DNA of 64,000 bases from Rhizobium glycinendophyticum. Its GTDB lineage: Bacteria > Pseudomonadota > Alphaproteobacteria > Rhizobiales > Rhizobiaceae. The DNA lies in assembly GCF_006443685.1 (NCBI RefSeq), contig NZ_VFYP01000001.1, forward strand, positions 1,240,001-1,304,000, given 5' to 3'. This document shows positions 50,358-60,049 of this stretch, in pieces (within the stretch, counting starts at the first letter, position 1; every line of letters starts with the position of its first letter). A program made the position numbers and the translations under genes. The notes beneath the pieces were generated by a model. That model was not told the DNA's origin. It saw only the letters and a program-made list of their open reading frames with translations, and did not search any database.

Positions 50358-51782
50358 ATGGGGCGCAAGCCGGCAAGGTCCAGGCTGGGCGTCGTGCTAC
50401 GGTCGACGGCGGTGCGCCTTTCGGCGCTCTATATCGTCCTGTTTGCGCTCTGCGCCGCCTTTCTCGTCTTCTACGTCACGGGGCTTTCCGAGCGCATCCT
50501 GAACAACCAAACGCGCGAGGCGCTGAGCCAGGAGGTCCAGGAAATCCAGCGCGCCTTCGAGCGCGGCGGCATCAACCAGCTCTTGCGCACGATGGAACGC
50601 CGGGCCCGCCAGCCGGGCGCAAATCTCTACGTGATTGCCGGGCCGAACGGGGAAATCCTTGCCGGCAATGTCGCCTCCGTGCAGCCCGGCGTCTTCGACG
50701 AGGAAGGCTGGACGGAATTCCCATTCCGCTACGAGCGTTACAGCGACACGGGCAAGGTCAAGCGACACCTGGCCACCGCCCATGTCTTCTTCCTCGACAA
50801 CGGCTTCCGCCTGATGGTCGGCAGGGATCTCGGCGAGCCGACGCAGTTGCGGCTGCTGGTGCGCCAGGCTCTGATGGTGGCGCTGCTGATCATGGGCATA
50901 GGAGCCGTGGTCATCTGGTTTGCCATCGGCCGGAACGCCTTGAAGCGCATCGACCGGGTCTCGGCCGCGAGCCAGAAGATCATGGCCGGCGACCTGTCTC
51001 AACGTCTGCCCGTTTCCGGCTCCGGCGACGAATTCGACCGGTTGTCGTCTTCACTGAACGGCATGCTGGGGCGGATCGAGCAACTGAACGAAGGATTGCG
51101 CCAGGTTTCCGACAACATCGCCCATGACCTGAAGACGCCGCTGACACGGCTGCGCAACAAGGCGGCCGATGCGCTGGAAGAGGATGATGGCGCAGCAAGG
51201 CGGGCAGCGCTCGAAACCATCATCGCCGAATCCGACCAGCTGATCCGCACGTTCAATGCGCTTTTGATGATCTCCCGCGTCGAGGCCGGATCGATTGCCG
51301 CCGAACTCACCGACATCGACATCTCAGCCATTGCCGCTGACAGCGCCGAGCTTTACGAGCCGGTGGCCGAGGAGGCGGGCCAGACGATGATTTGCGAGAT
51401 CGCACCAGGGCTATCGGTTCGGGGCAATCGAGAACTGGTCGGCCAGGCGCTGACCAACCTCATCGACAATGCGATCAAGTATGGCAGCCAGGGGGAAGCC
51501 GGCTCGACAGTCCGTGTCCGCGTCTCCCGCTCGTCGGAAGGCGTCGAGATCGCGATCGCCGATGAAGGGCCGGGCGTGCCGGCGGATAAGCGCGACGAGG
51601 TCGTAAAACGCTTCGTGCGGCTGGACAAGAGCCGCTCCAAACCCGGTACGGGGCTTGGTCTTTCGCTGGTCGAGGCGATCATGGCGCTGCATGGCGGGCG
51701 GCTGGTTCTCTCCAACACCCGCGACCATGCCGATTATCCCGGCCTCACGGCAACCATGGTCTTTCCCGGAATGAAGCCCTAA
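50358..51782 (+). CDS. Sensor histidine kinase
   Basis: A 474-aa kinase. Transmembrane helices LSALYIVLFALCAAFLVFYV and ALMVALLIMGIGAVVIWFAI flank a periplasmic domain of about 130 residues. HAMP has SAASQKIMAGDLSQRLPVSG. The H-box is NIAHDLKTPLTRLRNK, N-box LTNLIDNAIKYG, then IADEGPGVP and GTGLGLSLVEAI. It starts 1 bp after the regulator stop. In rhizobia this pair lies between degP and glnE; its signal is not known to me. Confidence 0.92.
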   Translation: MGRKPARSRLGVVLRSTAVRLSALYIVLFALCAAFLVFYVTGLSERILNNQTREALSQEVQEIQRAFERGGINQLLRTMERRARQPGANLYVIAGPNGEILAGNVASVQPGVFDEEGWTEFPFRYERYSDTGKVKRHLATAHVFFLDNGFRLMVGRDLGEPTQLRLLVRQALMVALLIMGIGAVVIWFAIGRNALKRIDRVSAASQKIMAGDLSQRLPVSGSGDEFDRLSSSLNGMLGRIEQLNEGLRQVSDNIAHDLKTPLTRLRNKAADALEEDDGAARRAALETIIAESDQLIRTFNALLMISRVEAGSIAAELTDIDISAIAADSAELYEPVAEEAGQTMICEIAPGLSVRGNRELVGQALTNLIDNAIKYGSQGEAGSTVRVRVSRSSEGVEIAIADEGPGVPADKRDEVVKRFVRLDKSRSKPGTGLGLSLVEAIMALHGGRLVLSNTRDHADYPGLTATMVFPGMKP

Positions 51783-51839
51783 CCTGACACCCCTGACAGA
51801 TTCGCAAGAGATCTGCAGCGAAGAGGGTGGGAGGCACGG

Positions 51840-54794
51840 ATGGCGGAGACGACAGCAAAGCATTTGGCCGACGTGGCCGAGGGCATCATTCGGCCGCTCA
51901 ACCAGACGGAGTTGAAATCGGCAACCGCGCTGATCAAGGAGATGATTCGGCAGGAGCCTGATCTCGCAGAGCACTTGTCCGCAGACGGCCCTCTTCGCAG
52001 CTTCCTGCTGTCGGCCTTCACCCTCTCACCCTATCTGCGCGAAGTGGCAAGCATCAGGCCCGATTTGCTGGTCGAGGCGCTAAAAAGCCCATTGGAACCG
52101 TTCCTCGAAGCTGCCGTGTCGGAAGCCCGCTCGGCGAGCTGGCCGGGGGCGAATGGCGCTTTGCCCACAGAAGCCGAGGTCATGGCACGGCTGCGCCGGG
52201 CCAAGCGCAAGGTCGCCTTCGTCACGGCGCTCGCCGATCTCGCCCGCATCTTTTCAGCCCGCGACACGACGGCATGGCTGACGGCGATTGCCGATGCGGC
52301 GGTGGCAGCCGCCATCGATCACCTGCTTCTGGCCGGGCATGAAGCGGGCAAGCTCTCGCTGAAGAACCGGGAACAACCGGCAGAGGGCAGCGGCCTGATC
52401 GTGCTCGGCATGGGCAAGCATGGCGCCCGCGAGCTTAATTATTCCTCCGACATCGACCTCGTCATCTTCTACGATCCCGACGCCGGCATCCTGAAGGATC
52501 CCGACGACGCGATGGAGACCTATGGCCGGATGATGCGCCGGCTGGTGCGCATCCTGCAGGAGCGTACGGCCGATGGTTATGTTTTCCGCACCGACCTGCG
52601 CCTGCGTCCTGACCCAGGCTCAACGCCGCTTGCCGTGCCCGTCGAGGCGGCACTCATCTATTACGAGGGCAGGGGCCAGAACTGGGAGCGCGCGGCCTTC
52701 ATCAAGGCGCGGCCGGTGGCCGGCGATATCAAGGCGGGTGAGGGTTTTCTGCGCGAACTCGTCCCCTTCGTCTTTCGCAAATATCTCGACTATGCGGCGA
52801 TCGCCGATATCCATTCGATCAAGCGTCAGATCCATGTCCACAAGGGACATGGGGCAATCGCGGTGAAGGGCCACAACGTCAAGCTCGGCCGCGGCGGCAT
52901 TCGCGAGATCGAATTCTTCGCCCAGACCCAGCAGCTGATTGCCGGCGGCCGCATGCCGGATCTGCGCTGCCGCCCGACCGAGGAAGCGCTGAAGGCGCTG
53001 GCCGAGGCGCGCTGGATCGATGCCAGGACGGCCGAGGAACTCACCGAATGCTACTGGTTCCTGCGCGATGTCGAGCATCGCATCCAGATGGTGCATGACG
53101 AGCAGACCCATGTGCTGCCGGAAACCGAAGCCGAGCTGAAGCGGATCGCCTTCATGCTGGGCTTCATCGACACCACGGCCTTCTCGACCGCCCTTGAAAA
53201 TGTGCTGAAGACGGTGGAGAAGCGTTACGCCCGGCTGTTCGAAAAGGAGGAGGGCCTGTCGAGCGCGACCGGCAATCTCGTCTTCACCGGCCAGAAGGAC
53301 GACCCCGACACGCTGAAGACGCTGAAGAGCCTGGGTTTCGAGCGACCGGAGGATATTTCGCGAGTGATCCGCACCTGGCATTACGGGCGTTATCGCGCGA
53401 CGCAATCGGTCGAGGCGCGCGAGCGGCTGACGGAAATGACGCCGGACCTCTTACGTGCCTTCGGCGAAAGCCGACGGGCCGACGAGGCGCTGCTGCGCTT
53501 CGACAATTTTCTCGCAGGGCTTCCGGCCGGCATCCAGCTTTTTTCCCTGCTCGGCAACAATCCAGCGCTCCTGGAGCTGATGGTCAACATCATGGCGGCA
53601 GCCCCCAGGCTGGCCGAAATCATCGCCGAGCGGCCGCATGTCTTCGACGGCATGCTCGATCCCGGGCTGCTGGTCGAACTTCCCACCCGCGACTATCTCG
53701 GCAAGCGTCTGAAGAGTTTCTTGTCGAGTGCCCGTCACTACGAGGAGATCCTCGATCGGCTGCGCATCTTTGCCGCCGAACAGCGCTTCCTGATCGGCAT
53801 CAGGCTCTTGACCGGGGCGATCGGAGGCGCCCAGGCGGGGCGTGCCTTCACCGACCTCGCCGATCTCGTGATCGAGGCCGCACTCTTTGCCGTCATCGCC
53901 GAGATGGAGGTGGCTCATGGCAAGGTGCCGGGCGGCCGCGTGGCGCTTGTCGGCATGGGTAAGCTCGGCTCCTTCGAGCTGACGGCCGGCTCCGACGTCG
54001 ATCTGATCCTGCTTTACGAACACGATGATGAAGCAGCGGAGAGCGATGGTCCAAAGCCGCTCGACACGCTGCGCTATTTCACCCGCCTGACGCAGCGGCT
54101 GATTGCGGCCCTCTCGGCCCCGACGGCGGAAGGCGTGCTGTACGAAGTGGACATGCGGCTGCGCCCCTCCGGCAACAAGGGGCCGGTGGCGACACGGCTC
54201 AGGGCCTTTGCCAAATACCAGCGCGAGGAGGCATGGACGTGGGAGCACATGGCCCTGTCGCGGGCGCGGCTGATCTGCGGTGACGAGAGCCTGATGGCGG
54301 ACGCCGCGGCAATCATAACAGGGGTGCTCGCGACCGCTGGCGATGCGGCGAAGATAGCCGCCGACGTCGCCGAGATGCGGGCCCTGATCGAACAGGAAAA
54401 GCCGCCGCGCGACCCCTGGGACCTGAAACTCGTGCAAGGCGGTCTGATCGACATCGAATTCATCGCCCAGTTCCTGGCCCTGGCGGCGCCGGCACGCGGC
54501 GTGACGGTTAAAACCTCCGGTCTTTCGACGACGGAAGCGTTGAAGGCGTTGGGGGATCTGATCGACGCCAATGACCGAGACGAATGCATCGCTGCCCTGA
54601 AACTCTACACCGACCTCTCGCAGGTAATCCGACTCTGCATCGACGGCCCCTTCGATCCCGCCGCCGTGCCGGCAGGGCTCATCGACCGGGTGGTGCGGGC
54701 GGCGGAATGCCCGGATCTGAAGACCGTTGAAGCGGAGCTGAAACGGCGCGCCAAGGCGGTGCGCAAGGTATTTTCGCGGGTGGTGAAGGCGTGA
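51840..54794 (+). CDS. glnE: Bifunctional glutamine synthetase adenylyltransferase/deadenylase GlnE
   Basis: A 984-aa enzyme with two nucleotidyltransferase domains. The N-terminal one (GMGKHGARELNYSSDIDLVI from about residue 190) removes AMP from glutamine synthetase. The C-terminal one (GMGKLGSFELTAGSDVDLIL from about 705) adds it. Each contains the metal-binding DxD. Between and after are helical regulatory regions (GRGGIREIEFFAQTQQLI; QGGLIDIEFIAQFLAL). PII signals nitrogen state to it. Its length is normal. A strong terminator follows. Confidence 0.97.
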   Translation: MAETTAKHLADVAEGIIRPLNQTELKSATALIKEMIRQEPDLAEHLSADGPLRSFLLSAFTLSPYLREVASIRPDLLVEALKSPLEPFLEAAVSEARSASWPGANGALPTEAEVMARLRRAKRKVAFVTALADLARIFSARDTTAWLTAIADAAVAAAIDHLLLAGHEAGKLSLKNREQPAEGSGLIVLGMGKHGARELNYSSDIDLVIFYDPDAGILKDPDDAMETYGRMMRRLVRILQERTADGYVFRTDLRLRPDPGSTPLAVPVEAALIYYEGRGQNWERAAFIKARPVAGDIKAGEGFLRELVPFVFRKYLDYAAIADIHSIKRQIHVHKGHGAIAVKGHNVKLGRGGIREIEFFAQTQQLIAGGRMPDLRCRPTEEALKALAEARWIDARTAEELTECYWFLRDVEHRIQMVHDEQTHVLPETEAELKRIAFMLGFIDTTAFSTALENVLKTVEKRYARLFEKEEGLSSATGNLVFTGQKDDPDTLKTLKSLGFERPEDISRVIRTWHYGRYRATQSVEARERLTEMTPDLLRAFGESRRADEALLRFDNFLAGLPAGIQLFSLLGNNPALLELMVNIMAAAPRLAEIIAERPHVFDGMLDPGLLVELPTRDYLGKRLKSFLSSARHYEEILDRLRIFAAEQRFLIGIRLLTGAIGGAQAGRAFTDLADLVIEAALFAVIAEMEVAHGKVPGGRVALVGMGKLGSFELTAGSDVDLILLYEHDDEAAESDGPKPLDTLRYFTRLTQRLIAALSAPTAEGVLYEVDMRLRPSGNKGPVATRLRAFAKYQREEAWTWEHMALSRARLICGDESLMADAAAIITGVLATAGDAAKIAADVAEMRALIEQEKPPRDPWDLKLVQGGLIDIEFIAQFLALAAPARGVTVKTSGLSTTEALKALGDLIDANDRDECIAALKLYTDLSQVIRLCIDGPFDPAAVPAGLIDRVVRAAECPDLKTVEAELKRRAKAVRKVFSRVVKA

Positions 54795-54849
54795 GGGACG
54801 GGGCGTTCTCATTGGTCGCTCCACCCTAAGCGCTGCAGCGGATGACAAG

Positions 54850-54889
54850 CAAAAGGGCCGCCCGGGAAAACCGGGCGGCCCTTTTTGCC
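54850..54889 (+). terminator. Terminator after glnE
   Basis: AAAAGGGCCGCCCGG GAAAA CCGGGCGGCCCTTTTT, a perfect hairpin with A and T tracts. It may serve both directions and lies 27 bp from the stop of the convergent autotransporter gene. Confidence 0.93.
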
Positions 54890-54915
54890 GTTCCGGATGC
54901 TGCCGGTTCCGCCGC

Positions 54916-57102
54916 TTAAAAATCCACCTTCCAGCCCGAACGCAGCCAGACATCGGGGTCGTCGCCTTCGGTGGTGGCGTTGAGCATGAGGGAAGCGGTG
55001 CCGCCGGCGACGGCCATTTCGGCGCCGATGCCGCCGCGCAGCCAGAGCTGTTTGACGTCCTGGCCTTCAAGATCGAAGGAGGAGAGGCCGATGATCTCGC
55101 CGCTGGTGCCGGCGGTTTCCTCCTCGAAGCGATAGGCGACTTCGGCGCGGGCAAGCAGCGTGATGGTTCCGGTGAGCGGCCTGATAGCATCGAGCCCGAG
55201 GCGGGCGATGGTCGCATGGTCGGACGCCGCGTCATAGCTCGCGGGGAAGGAGCCGCCGCTTTCCGAATAGGCATCCGTCTTGCTGTTGGTGCGCGACAGG
55301 GCCGCATAGGGGGTGAAGGCCACCTCTTCGACGGTGAAGGCATTCAGCCAGTCGAGGCGGATCTTGGCGGCATAGGTCTCCGTATCGGTCTCGCCGGTGG
55401 AATAGTCCGTGGCGGTGCCGTTGAGATAGCCGCGATTGATGTCGAGTTTGCCCCTGGAATAGTAGCCGCCGACGGTGAGGTAGAGATTGCCGGCGACATT
55501 GGCCGAGACTTCTGGAGAAATGTACCAGCCCTTGGACTGGTAATCGCCGCCCTCGTCGAGATCTTGGTCCGTATAGCTGCCACCGGCGGAGACACGCAGG
55601 GTCATGCCGTCGGATAGGCCATAGGCAAAGCCGAAATCGCCGAGTAGCAGGCCGCCATCGGACGAGGCGCCGTCGTCGTAACCGCTGTCGACGGTGCCAT
55701 AGACCGATTTCTGTCCGGCTGAGAGCAGGTTGCGCATGGGGCTGCCCTGGGCGCCGAACATGATGGTATCGGCGCTGCCGATCGGCTGGGCGGTGGCGAT
55801 GGAGCCGGCGTTGGAGACGGAGGAGAGATATTCCTCGAGCGTGATGATGCCGGCGACGCGGGCGATGAAGAGCTCGTAATCATAGGTGTAACCCAGGATC
55901 GTGCTGCCGTCGCTCGATACGGCGGTGGCGGCCAAGGTCACGTCTTCGGTGAGTGTGACGCCGTTGCTGCGAAGCCAGTCGTCGACGCTGATCAAGCCGT
56001 TCTCTTCGGTCCAGCGGAATGCGTGGGAGACATTGGAAGCATCGGTGGCTTCGCCCACCACGACGCTGCCGTCGTCGCTGACGTCATAGGCGTATGAATC
56101 GGTGCCACCGAGGGTGCCGAGATCAGCCATGGTGCCGGTGATGCCGTCCGAACCGACAGCCCAGCGGAAGGCATGGGCATAGGAAGACGCCGTATAGGAC
56201 TGACCGACGATCACATCGCCGTCGGCACTCATCGCATTGGCCGATGACCAATTTCCGCCAAAAGTGCCGAGATCGACGAGACCGCCGGCCTCTGTCCAGC
56301 GAATGGCGTGGTAAGCCGAATAGGAGCTGTCTGTGAACGAGTAGCCGACGACGACATCGCCGTCAAAACTGACCAGGGTGGCAAGGGTGGATCCTCCAAG
56401 GCTGCCTATGTCCGTCATGGCGCTGTCGCCCAGGCTCCAGACGAAGCCGTGCGAGTCGGAATAGCCGACGACCGTGGTGCCGTCACCGCTGATGGCTGAG
56501 ACGGAAGAATATGTTTCTCCGGGCAGGGTTCCGAGGTCGGTGAGGCTGCTGTCGCCGGATTGCCAGTAGTAGGCGTGCTGCGAGCCGTCGGCGGTCTCGG
56601 CGTTTCCTGCGACAGCGCTACCGTCATAGCTCACGGCCATTGCATAAGACCAGGTTCCGCCATCCAGGGTTCCGAGTTCGGTAAAGCCATCGGCCTCCGT
56701 CCAGAGGAAGGATGTCCACTTCCCGCTCTCCAGATAAGAGCCGGCAACCGTGGTGCCATCGCCACTCAAGAGGAATTCGGACATCTCGGCGCTTATGCTG
56801 TTCGGGGTCGCGACCTCACCGAGGTCGACGGTCGCGTAGCCGTCGTTGAGCGCCCCATCCTCCTGACCGAGATAGTCGGATGCCGATACCAAACCGAAGC
56901 CGCTGTACCAGCTGTCGTCACTATAGCCGACCAGCAGGACGGACAGATCGTCGCTGGCACCGAAGAGCTCGGAGTAACCGGCTTCGGCCGTGCCGGCGAG
57001 ACCAAGCCCCAGCGCAAGGGCGGAGACGCTGGCGAGAAACGTGAGCCTATCCGAGGAGCGCCTTCGGGTGGGGGTTGGCCGATTTGAATTCATGTGCAGC
57101 AC
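54916..57102 (-). CDS. Autotransporter with HAF repeats
   Basis: A 728-aa secreted outer-membrane protein. The signal sequence is LTFLASVSALALGLGLAGTA (cleavage near AEAG). The passenger has about six repeats of the HAF type, each with AFRWT-like and DLGTLGG-like motifs (ELGTLDGGTWSYAMAVSYDG, DLGTFGGNWSSANAMSADGD). The C-terminal 280 residues form an autotransporter beta-barrel, ending in WKVDF with the terminal Phe. Likely an adhesin or surface structure. ATG 57102 and 57093 are both possible. The passenger is poor in Arg/Lys and rich in Asp/Ser/Gly/Tyr. Confidence 0.92.
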   Translation of the reverse strand: MLHMNSNRPTPTRRRSSDRLTFLASVSALALGLGLAGTAEAGYSELFGASDDLSVLLVGYSDDSWYSGFGLVSASDYLGQEDGALNDGYATVDLGEVATPNSISAEMSEFLLSGDGTTVAGSYLESGKWTSFLWTEADGFTELGTLDGGTWSYAMAVSYDGSAVAGNAETADGSQHAYYWQSGDSSLTDLGTLPGETYSSVSAISGDGTTVVGYSDSHGFVWSLGDSAMTDIGSLGGSTLATLVSFDGDVVVGYSFTDSSYSAYHAIRWTEAGGLVDLGTFGGNWSSANAMSADGDVIVGQSYTASSYAHAFRWAVGSDGITGTMADLGTLGGTDSYAYDVSDDGSVVVGEATDASNVSHAFRWTEENGLISVDDWLRSNGVTLTEDVTLAATAVSSDGSTILGYTYDYELFIARVAGIITLEEYLSSVSNAGSIATAQPIGSADTIMFGAQGSPMRNLLSAGQKSVYGTVDSGYDDGASSDGGLLLGDFGFAYGLSDGMTLRVSAGGSYTDQDLDEGGDYQSKGWYISPEVSANVAGNLYLTVGGYYSRGKLDINRGYLNGTATDYSTGETDTETYAAKIRLDWLNAFTVEEVAFTPYAALSRTNSKTDAYSESGGSFPASYDAASDHATIARLGLDAIRPLTGTITLLARAEVAYRFEEETAGTSGEIIGLSSFDLEGQDVKQLWLRGGIGAEMAVAGGTASLMLNATTEGDDPDVWLRSGWKVDF

Positions 57103-57330
57103 CGTCAGTCGATTCCGCTCTAGTGGAGAGATACAACCGGTGTCGGTTCGGTGATGCTGGCCTAAAATACAAAGTCAGTATATTAGCGCGATATTCAGAG
57201 AACCAACGGAATTAAAACGTGTTTGGACACTATAGATCCTGGCTATTTCGCTCGCCGGGGTTAGTAAATCCCATGTTCATGGGGTGTAAAACGGATCGAG
57301 ACGACTGGGCGAGAGGGTGGGGCAGCGCGC

Positions 57331-57364
57331 ACCAAAAAGCCGGATCGGGTTGCGATCCGGCTTG
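57331..57364 (-). terminator. Terminator of the PAS kinase gene
   Basis: On the minus strand GCCGGATCG CAAC CCGATCCGGC then TTTTT. The rest of the gap 57103-57392 shows only AT-richer promoter-like sequence for the autotransporter. Confidence 0.88.
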
Positions 57365-57392
57365 GTGATCTTCTGCAGTCGATCAGCCGACC

Positions 57393-59786
57393 TCAGCCGC
57401 GCTTGCGGCCGGCCTCGATCAGCATGGTTTCCGGGATCACGACCGAGACGACGGTGCCCTTGCGTTCGCGCGAGAGGATCTTCAACCGGCCGCCATGCAT
57501 GGTGACCAGCGAGCGGGAGATGGCGAGGCCGAGGCCCGAGCCGCCATTGCTCTTGGCGTATTGGCTCTGCACCTGCTCGAAGGGGTGGCCGATCTTCGAG
57601 AGCGCGGATTTCGGAATGCCGATGCCAGTATCGGCGATGGTGATGACGACGCTGCCGCCGACCTTGCGGGCGCGAAGGGCAATGCGGCCACCCGGTTCGG
57701 TAAACTTGACCGCATTCGAGAGGATGTTGAGCAGGATCTGCTTCATCGAACGGCGGTCGGCGATCATCGCGAGTCCCGGTGCCACGCATTGCTCGATGCG
57801 GATCGCCTTGTCTTCCGCCGGGATTGCGGTGAGGCGCAAGCTCTCTTCGATCAGCGGCGACAGGTCGATATTCTCGCAGCGGATCTTCATCTGGCCTGCC
57901 TCGATCTTCGACATGTCGAGGATGTCGTTGATGACGTTCAGCAGATGTTTGCCGCTCTCGTGGATGTCCTTGGCATATTCCTCGTATTTCGGCGAGCCGA
58001 TCGGTCCGAACATGCCGGCGAGAAGGATTTCGGAAAAGCCGAGAATGGCGTTGAGCGGTGTGCGGAGTTCGTGGCTCATATTGGCGAGGAATTCCGACTT
58101 CGCCTTGTTGGCGGCTTCGGCACGCTGCTTCTCGGCGAGATACTTCTCGTTGGCGTCGGACAGTTCGGTCTTCTGACGCTCCAGGATCTTCTGCGAGGCC
58201 GAGAGGTCGCCGATGGTGGCCATCAGGCGGCGTTCCTGGTCGCGCAGGCGCTCCTGGTGGCGCTTGAGAAGCGTGATATCGGTGCCGACGGAGACGAGGC
58301 CGCCGTCCCGGGTGCGCCGTTCGTTGATCTGTAGCCAGGTCTCGTCGGCAAGCTGTACTTCGGTGGTGCGCGAATTGGTGCCGTCGTCGGCATCTGCGAT
58401 CCGGCGCTGAATGATCGGACGAGCGGCGGCGGCCAGCACCAGCGAGCGTTCCTTCCCCGGCACCAGCACGTCGTCCGGCAGGCCATAGACCTTCTGGAAA
58501 TGGCCGTTCCAGGCCACCAGCTTGTCGTTCTTGTCCCAGAGCACGAAGGCTTCGGAGGTGCATTCGATGGCGTCGGCCAGCCGCTGGTCGGCCTCGGCGT
58601 AACGCTGGGCAAGACGATGCTGCTCGGTCACGTCCATGGCAATGCCGATGACGTGCAGGTCGCCGGTATTGGTGCAGATGATCTGCGCGCGAGCGCGCAT
58701 CCAGACATAATGGCCGAGCGCATGGCGCATGCGAAAAATCTGGTCGATGTGGCGCGACTTGCCGCGACCGACGGAACGGGCCAGTGCATAGAGATTGCCA
58801 TCATCAGGGTGCATCAGGCGGGCCGCATCTGCAAAGGCGAGCGGCTGGGTCGAGGGCTCTCGGCCGAGCATCTCGTACATCGATCGCGACCAGATCAGCT
58901 TGCGGCTTTCCAGATCGAAATCCCACAGACCGCAACGCCCGCGGGCAAGGGCTGCCTCGACGCGCATGTTGGATTCGAGGAAAATGTCATCGGCATCCCG
59001 AGCGCGTTTCACCTGGTGATAATAGGCATAGAGGATGACCAGCAGGATCAGTGAAATGCCGGCAAAAAGGGTGACGTTGAGCGAGATCTCGCCGCGCCAG
59101 AAATCATCGACTGCCTGCATGGAATGGGCGGTCAGAAGAAGCGCACCGTCGGCCCCGACCGGGGCAACGATGGCGTAATGCGGCTGGCCGTTGAAGACGG
59201 TTTCGATGGCGCCAGCGCCCTTGCGGCTGTCCGGGTTGACGGAGCGTCGGATGGTGGTGACTTCGGGCAGCACGGACGAGAGCATGAGGCCGACCTGGGC
59301 TGCAGCATCCGGCGAGGCGCCGAAGATGCGGCCTGCCGGGTCGACGAGCAGCACGAAAGCGCCTTCAGCGAGATGCTCGTCATCGAGATAGGTCGACAGA
59401 ACGGTCTCGGCGGCAGCGCGGCTTCCGGTTTCGAAAAGGTCGGCTTTTCCGGCGAAGGCCGCTTCGGCTGTGGCGGCCATCAGCGAGGTCGACATGTGGA
59501 TGGAATCCACCATGCGCTGCTGTTCGGACAGGATGCCAACGGTGCGCGCCAGCGCCACCACCGTGAGGAAAGCGAGGATCAGGACCGGGATGGACCGTCG
59601 CAGAATGGTCTCCACCGGCTGCGAGGTGCCGCTGACCTGGGCTGTCGACGCCTGCCAGCGCGGTTCTCCTGCGCCAGATGGCGGCAGATTAAACTTGCGT
59701 CCCAAATTCCCCAGATACGTCCCTACATCGGGAAACTTAGTGCGCAACCGCTCATCGGCTGCGGTCACCCGCCGCGCGTCAGACAT
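57393..59786 (-). CDS. PAS-domain membrane histidine kinase (cell-cycle-kinase-like)
   Basis: A 797-aa kinase. Two transmembrane helices (SIPVLILAFLTVVALARTVG and LNVTLFAGISLILLVILYAY) enclose an extracytoplasmic sensor of about 150 residues. Two PAS domains follow (RGRCGLWDFDLESRKLIWSR; CTSEAFVLWDKNDKLVAWNG), then a coiled coil and the H-box FLANMSHELRTPLNAILGFS, LNILSNAVKF, DTGIGIP and GGSGLGLAIS. There is no receiver domain. H-box and DivJ/PleC/PdhS-like layout with a CtrA box upstream suggest a link to cell-cycle signalling, which is inference. Confidence 0.92.
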   Translation of the reverse strand: MSDARRVTAADERLRTKFPDVGTYLGNLGRKFNLPPSGAGEPRWQASTAQVSGTSQPVETILRRSIPVLILAFLTVVALARTVGILSEQQRMVDSIHMSTSLMAATAEAAFAGKADLFETGSRAAAETVLSTYLDDEHLAEGAFVLLVDPAGRIFGASPDAAAQVGLMLSSVLPEVTTIRRSVNPDSRKGAGAIETVFNGQPHYAIVAPVGADGALLLTAHSMQAVDDFWRGEISLNVTLFAGISLILLVILYAYYHQVKRARDADDIFLESNMRVEAALARGRCGLWDFDLESRKLIWSRSMYEMLGREPSTQPLAFADAARLMHPDDGNLYALARSVGRGKSRHIDQIFRMRHALGHYVWMRARAQIICTNTGDLHVIGIAMDVTEQHRLAQRYAEADQRLADAIECTSEAFVLWDKNDKLVAWNGHFQKVYGLPDDVLVPGKERSLVLAAAARPIIQRRIADADDGTNSRTTEVQLADETWLQINERRTRDGGLVSVGTDITLLKRHQERLRDQERRLMATIGDLSASQKILERQKTELSDANEKYLAEKQRAEAANKAKSEFLANMSHELRTPLNAILGFSEILLAGMFGPIGSPKYEEYAKDIHESGKHLLNVINDILDMSKIEAGQMKIRCENIDLSPLIEESLRLTAIPAEDKAIRIEQCVAPGLAMIADRRSMKQILLNILSNAVKFTEPGGRIALRARKVGGSVVITIADTGIGIPKSALSKIGHPFEQVQSQYAKSNGGSGLGLAISRSLVTMHGGRLKILSRERKGTVVSVVIPETMLIEAGRKRG

Positions 59787-59880
59787 TGTCCCTCGATCCC
59801 TCGTGTGATTCGTTAGCGCCGCTCGCCCGAATCTGACGTCAAGGAATCATGGCCGATTCGCCTTGTCCAGAGCTGCCGGA

Positions 59881-59895
59881 TTAAGAAAACATTAA
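59881..59895 (-). promoter_or_regulatory. CtrA-type binding site upstream of the PAS kinase
   Basis: TTAA-GAAAACA-TTAA matches the full CtrA consensus (TTAA-N7-TTAA) and is followed by C. It lies about 95 bp upstream of the kinase ATG. Confidence 0.65.
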
Positions 59896-59996
59896 CCCCT
59901 TCAAGCGACTCCGCTTTTTTTATCGCGCCTGCAGCAAGCAGCTGAATCTGATGCAGGAATCGGCGAGAGGGCGCCCTTCCATTGCCCTTAAAACGG

Positions 59997-60026
59997 AAAA
60001 GACGCCGATCTTGCAACCGGCGTCCA
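59997..60026 (-). terminator. Terminator of pepN
   Basis: On the minus strand GACGCCGG TTGCAAG ATCGGCGTC then TTTTCC, 24 bp after the pepN stop. Confidence 0.8.
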
Positions 60027-60049
60027 CGAGATGGATCAGGAGGGCAGGA

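Noticed and set aside
53451..55343. A 630-aa open frame on the minus strand
   Set aside because: It runs through the glnE terminator and the end of the autotransporter gene; both real genes have motifs.
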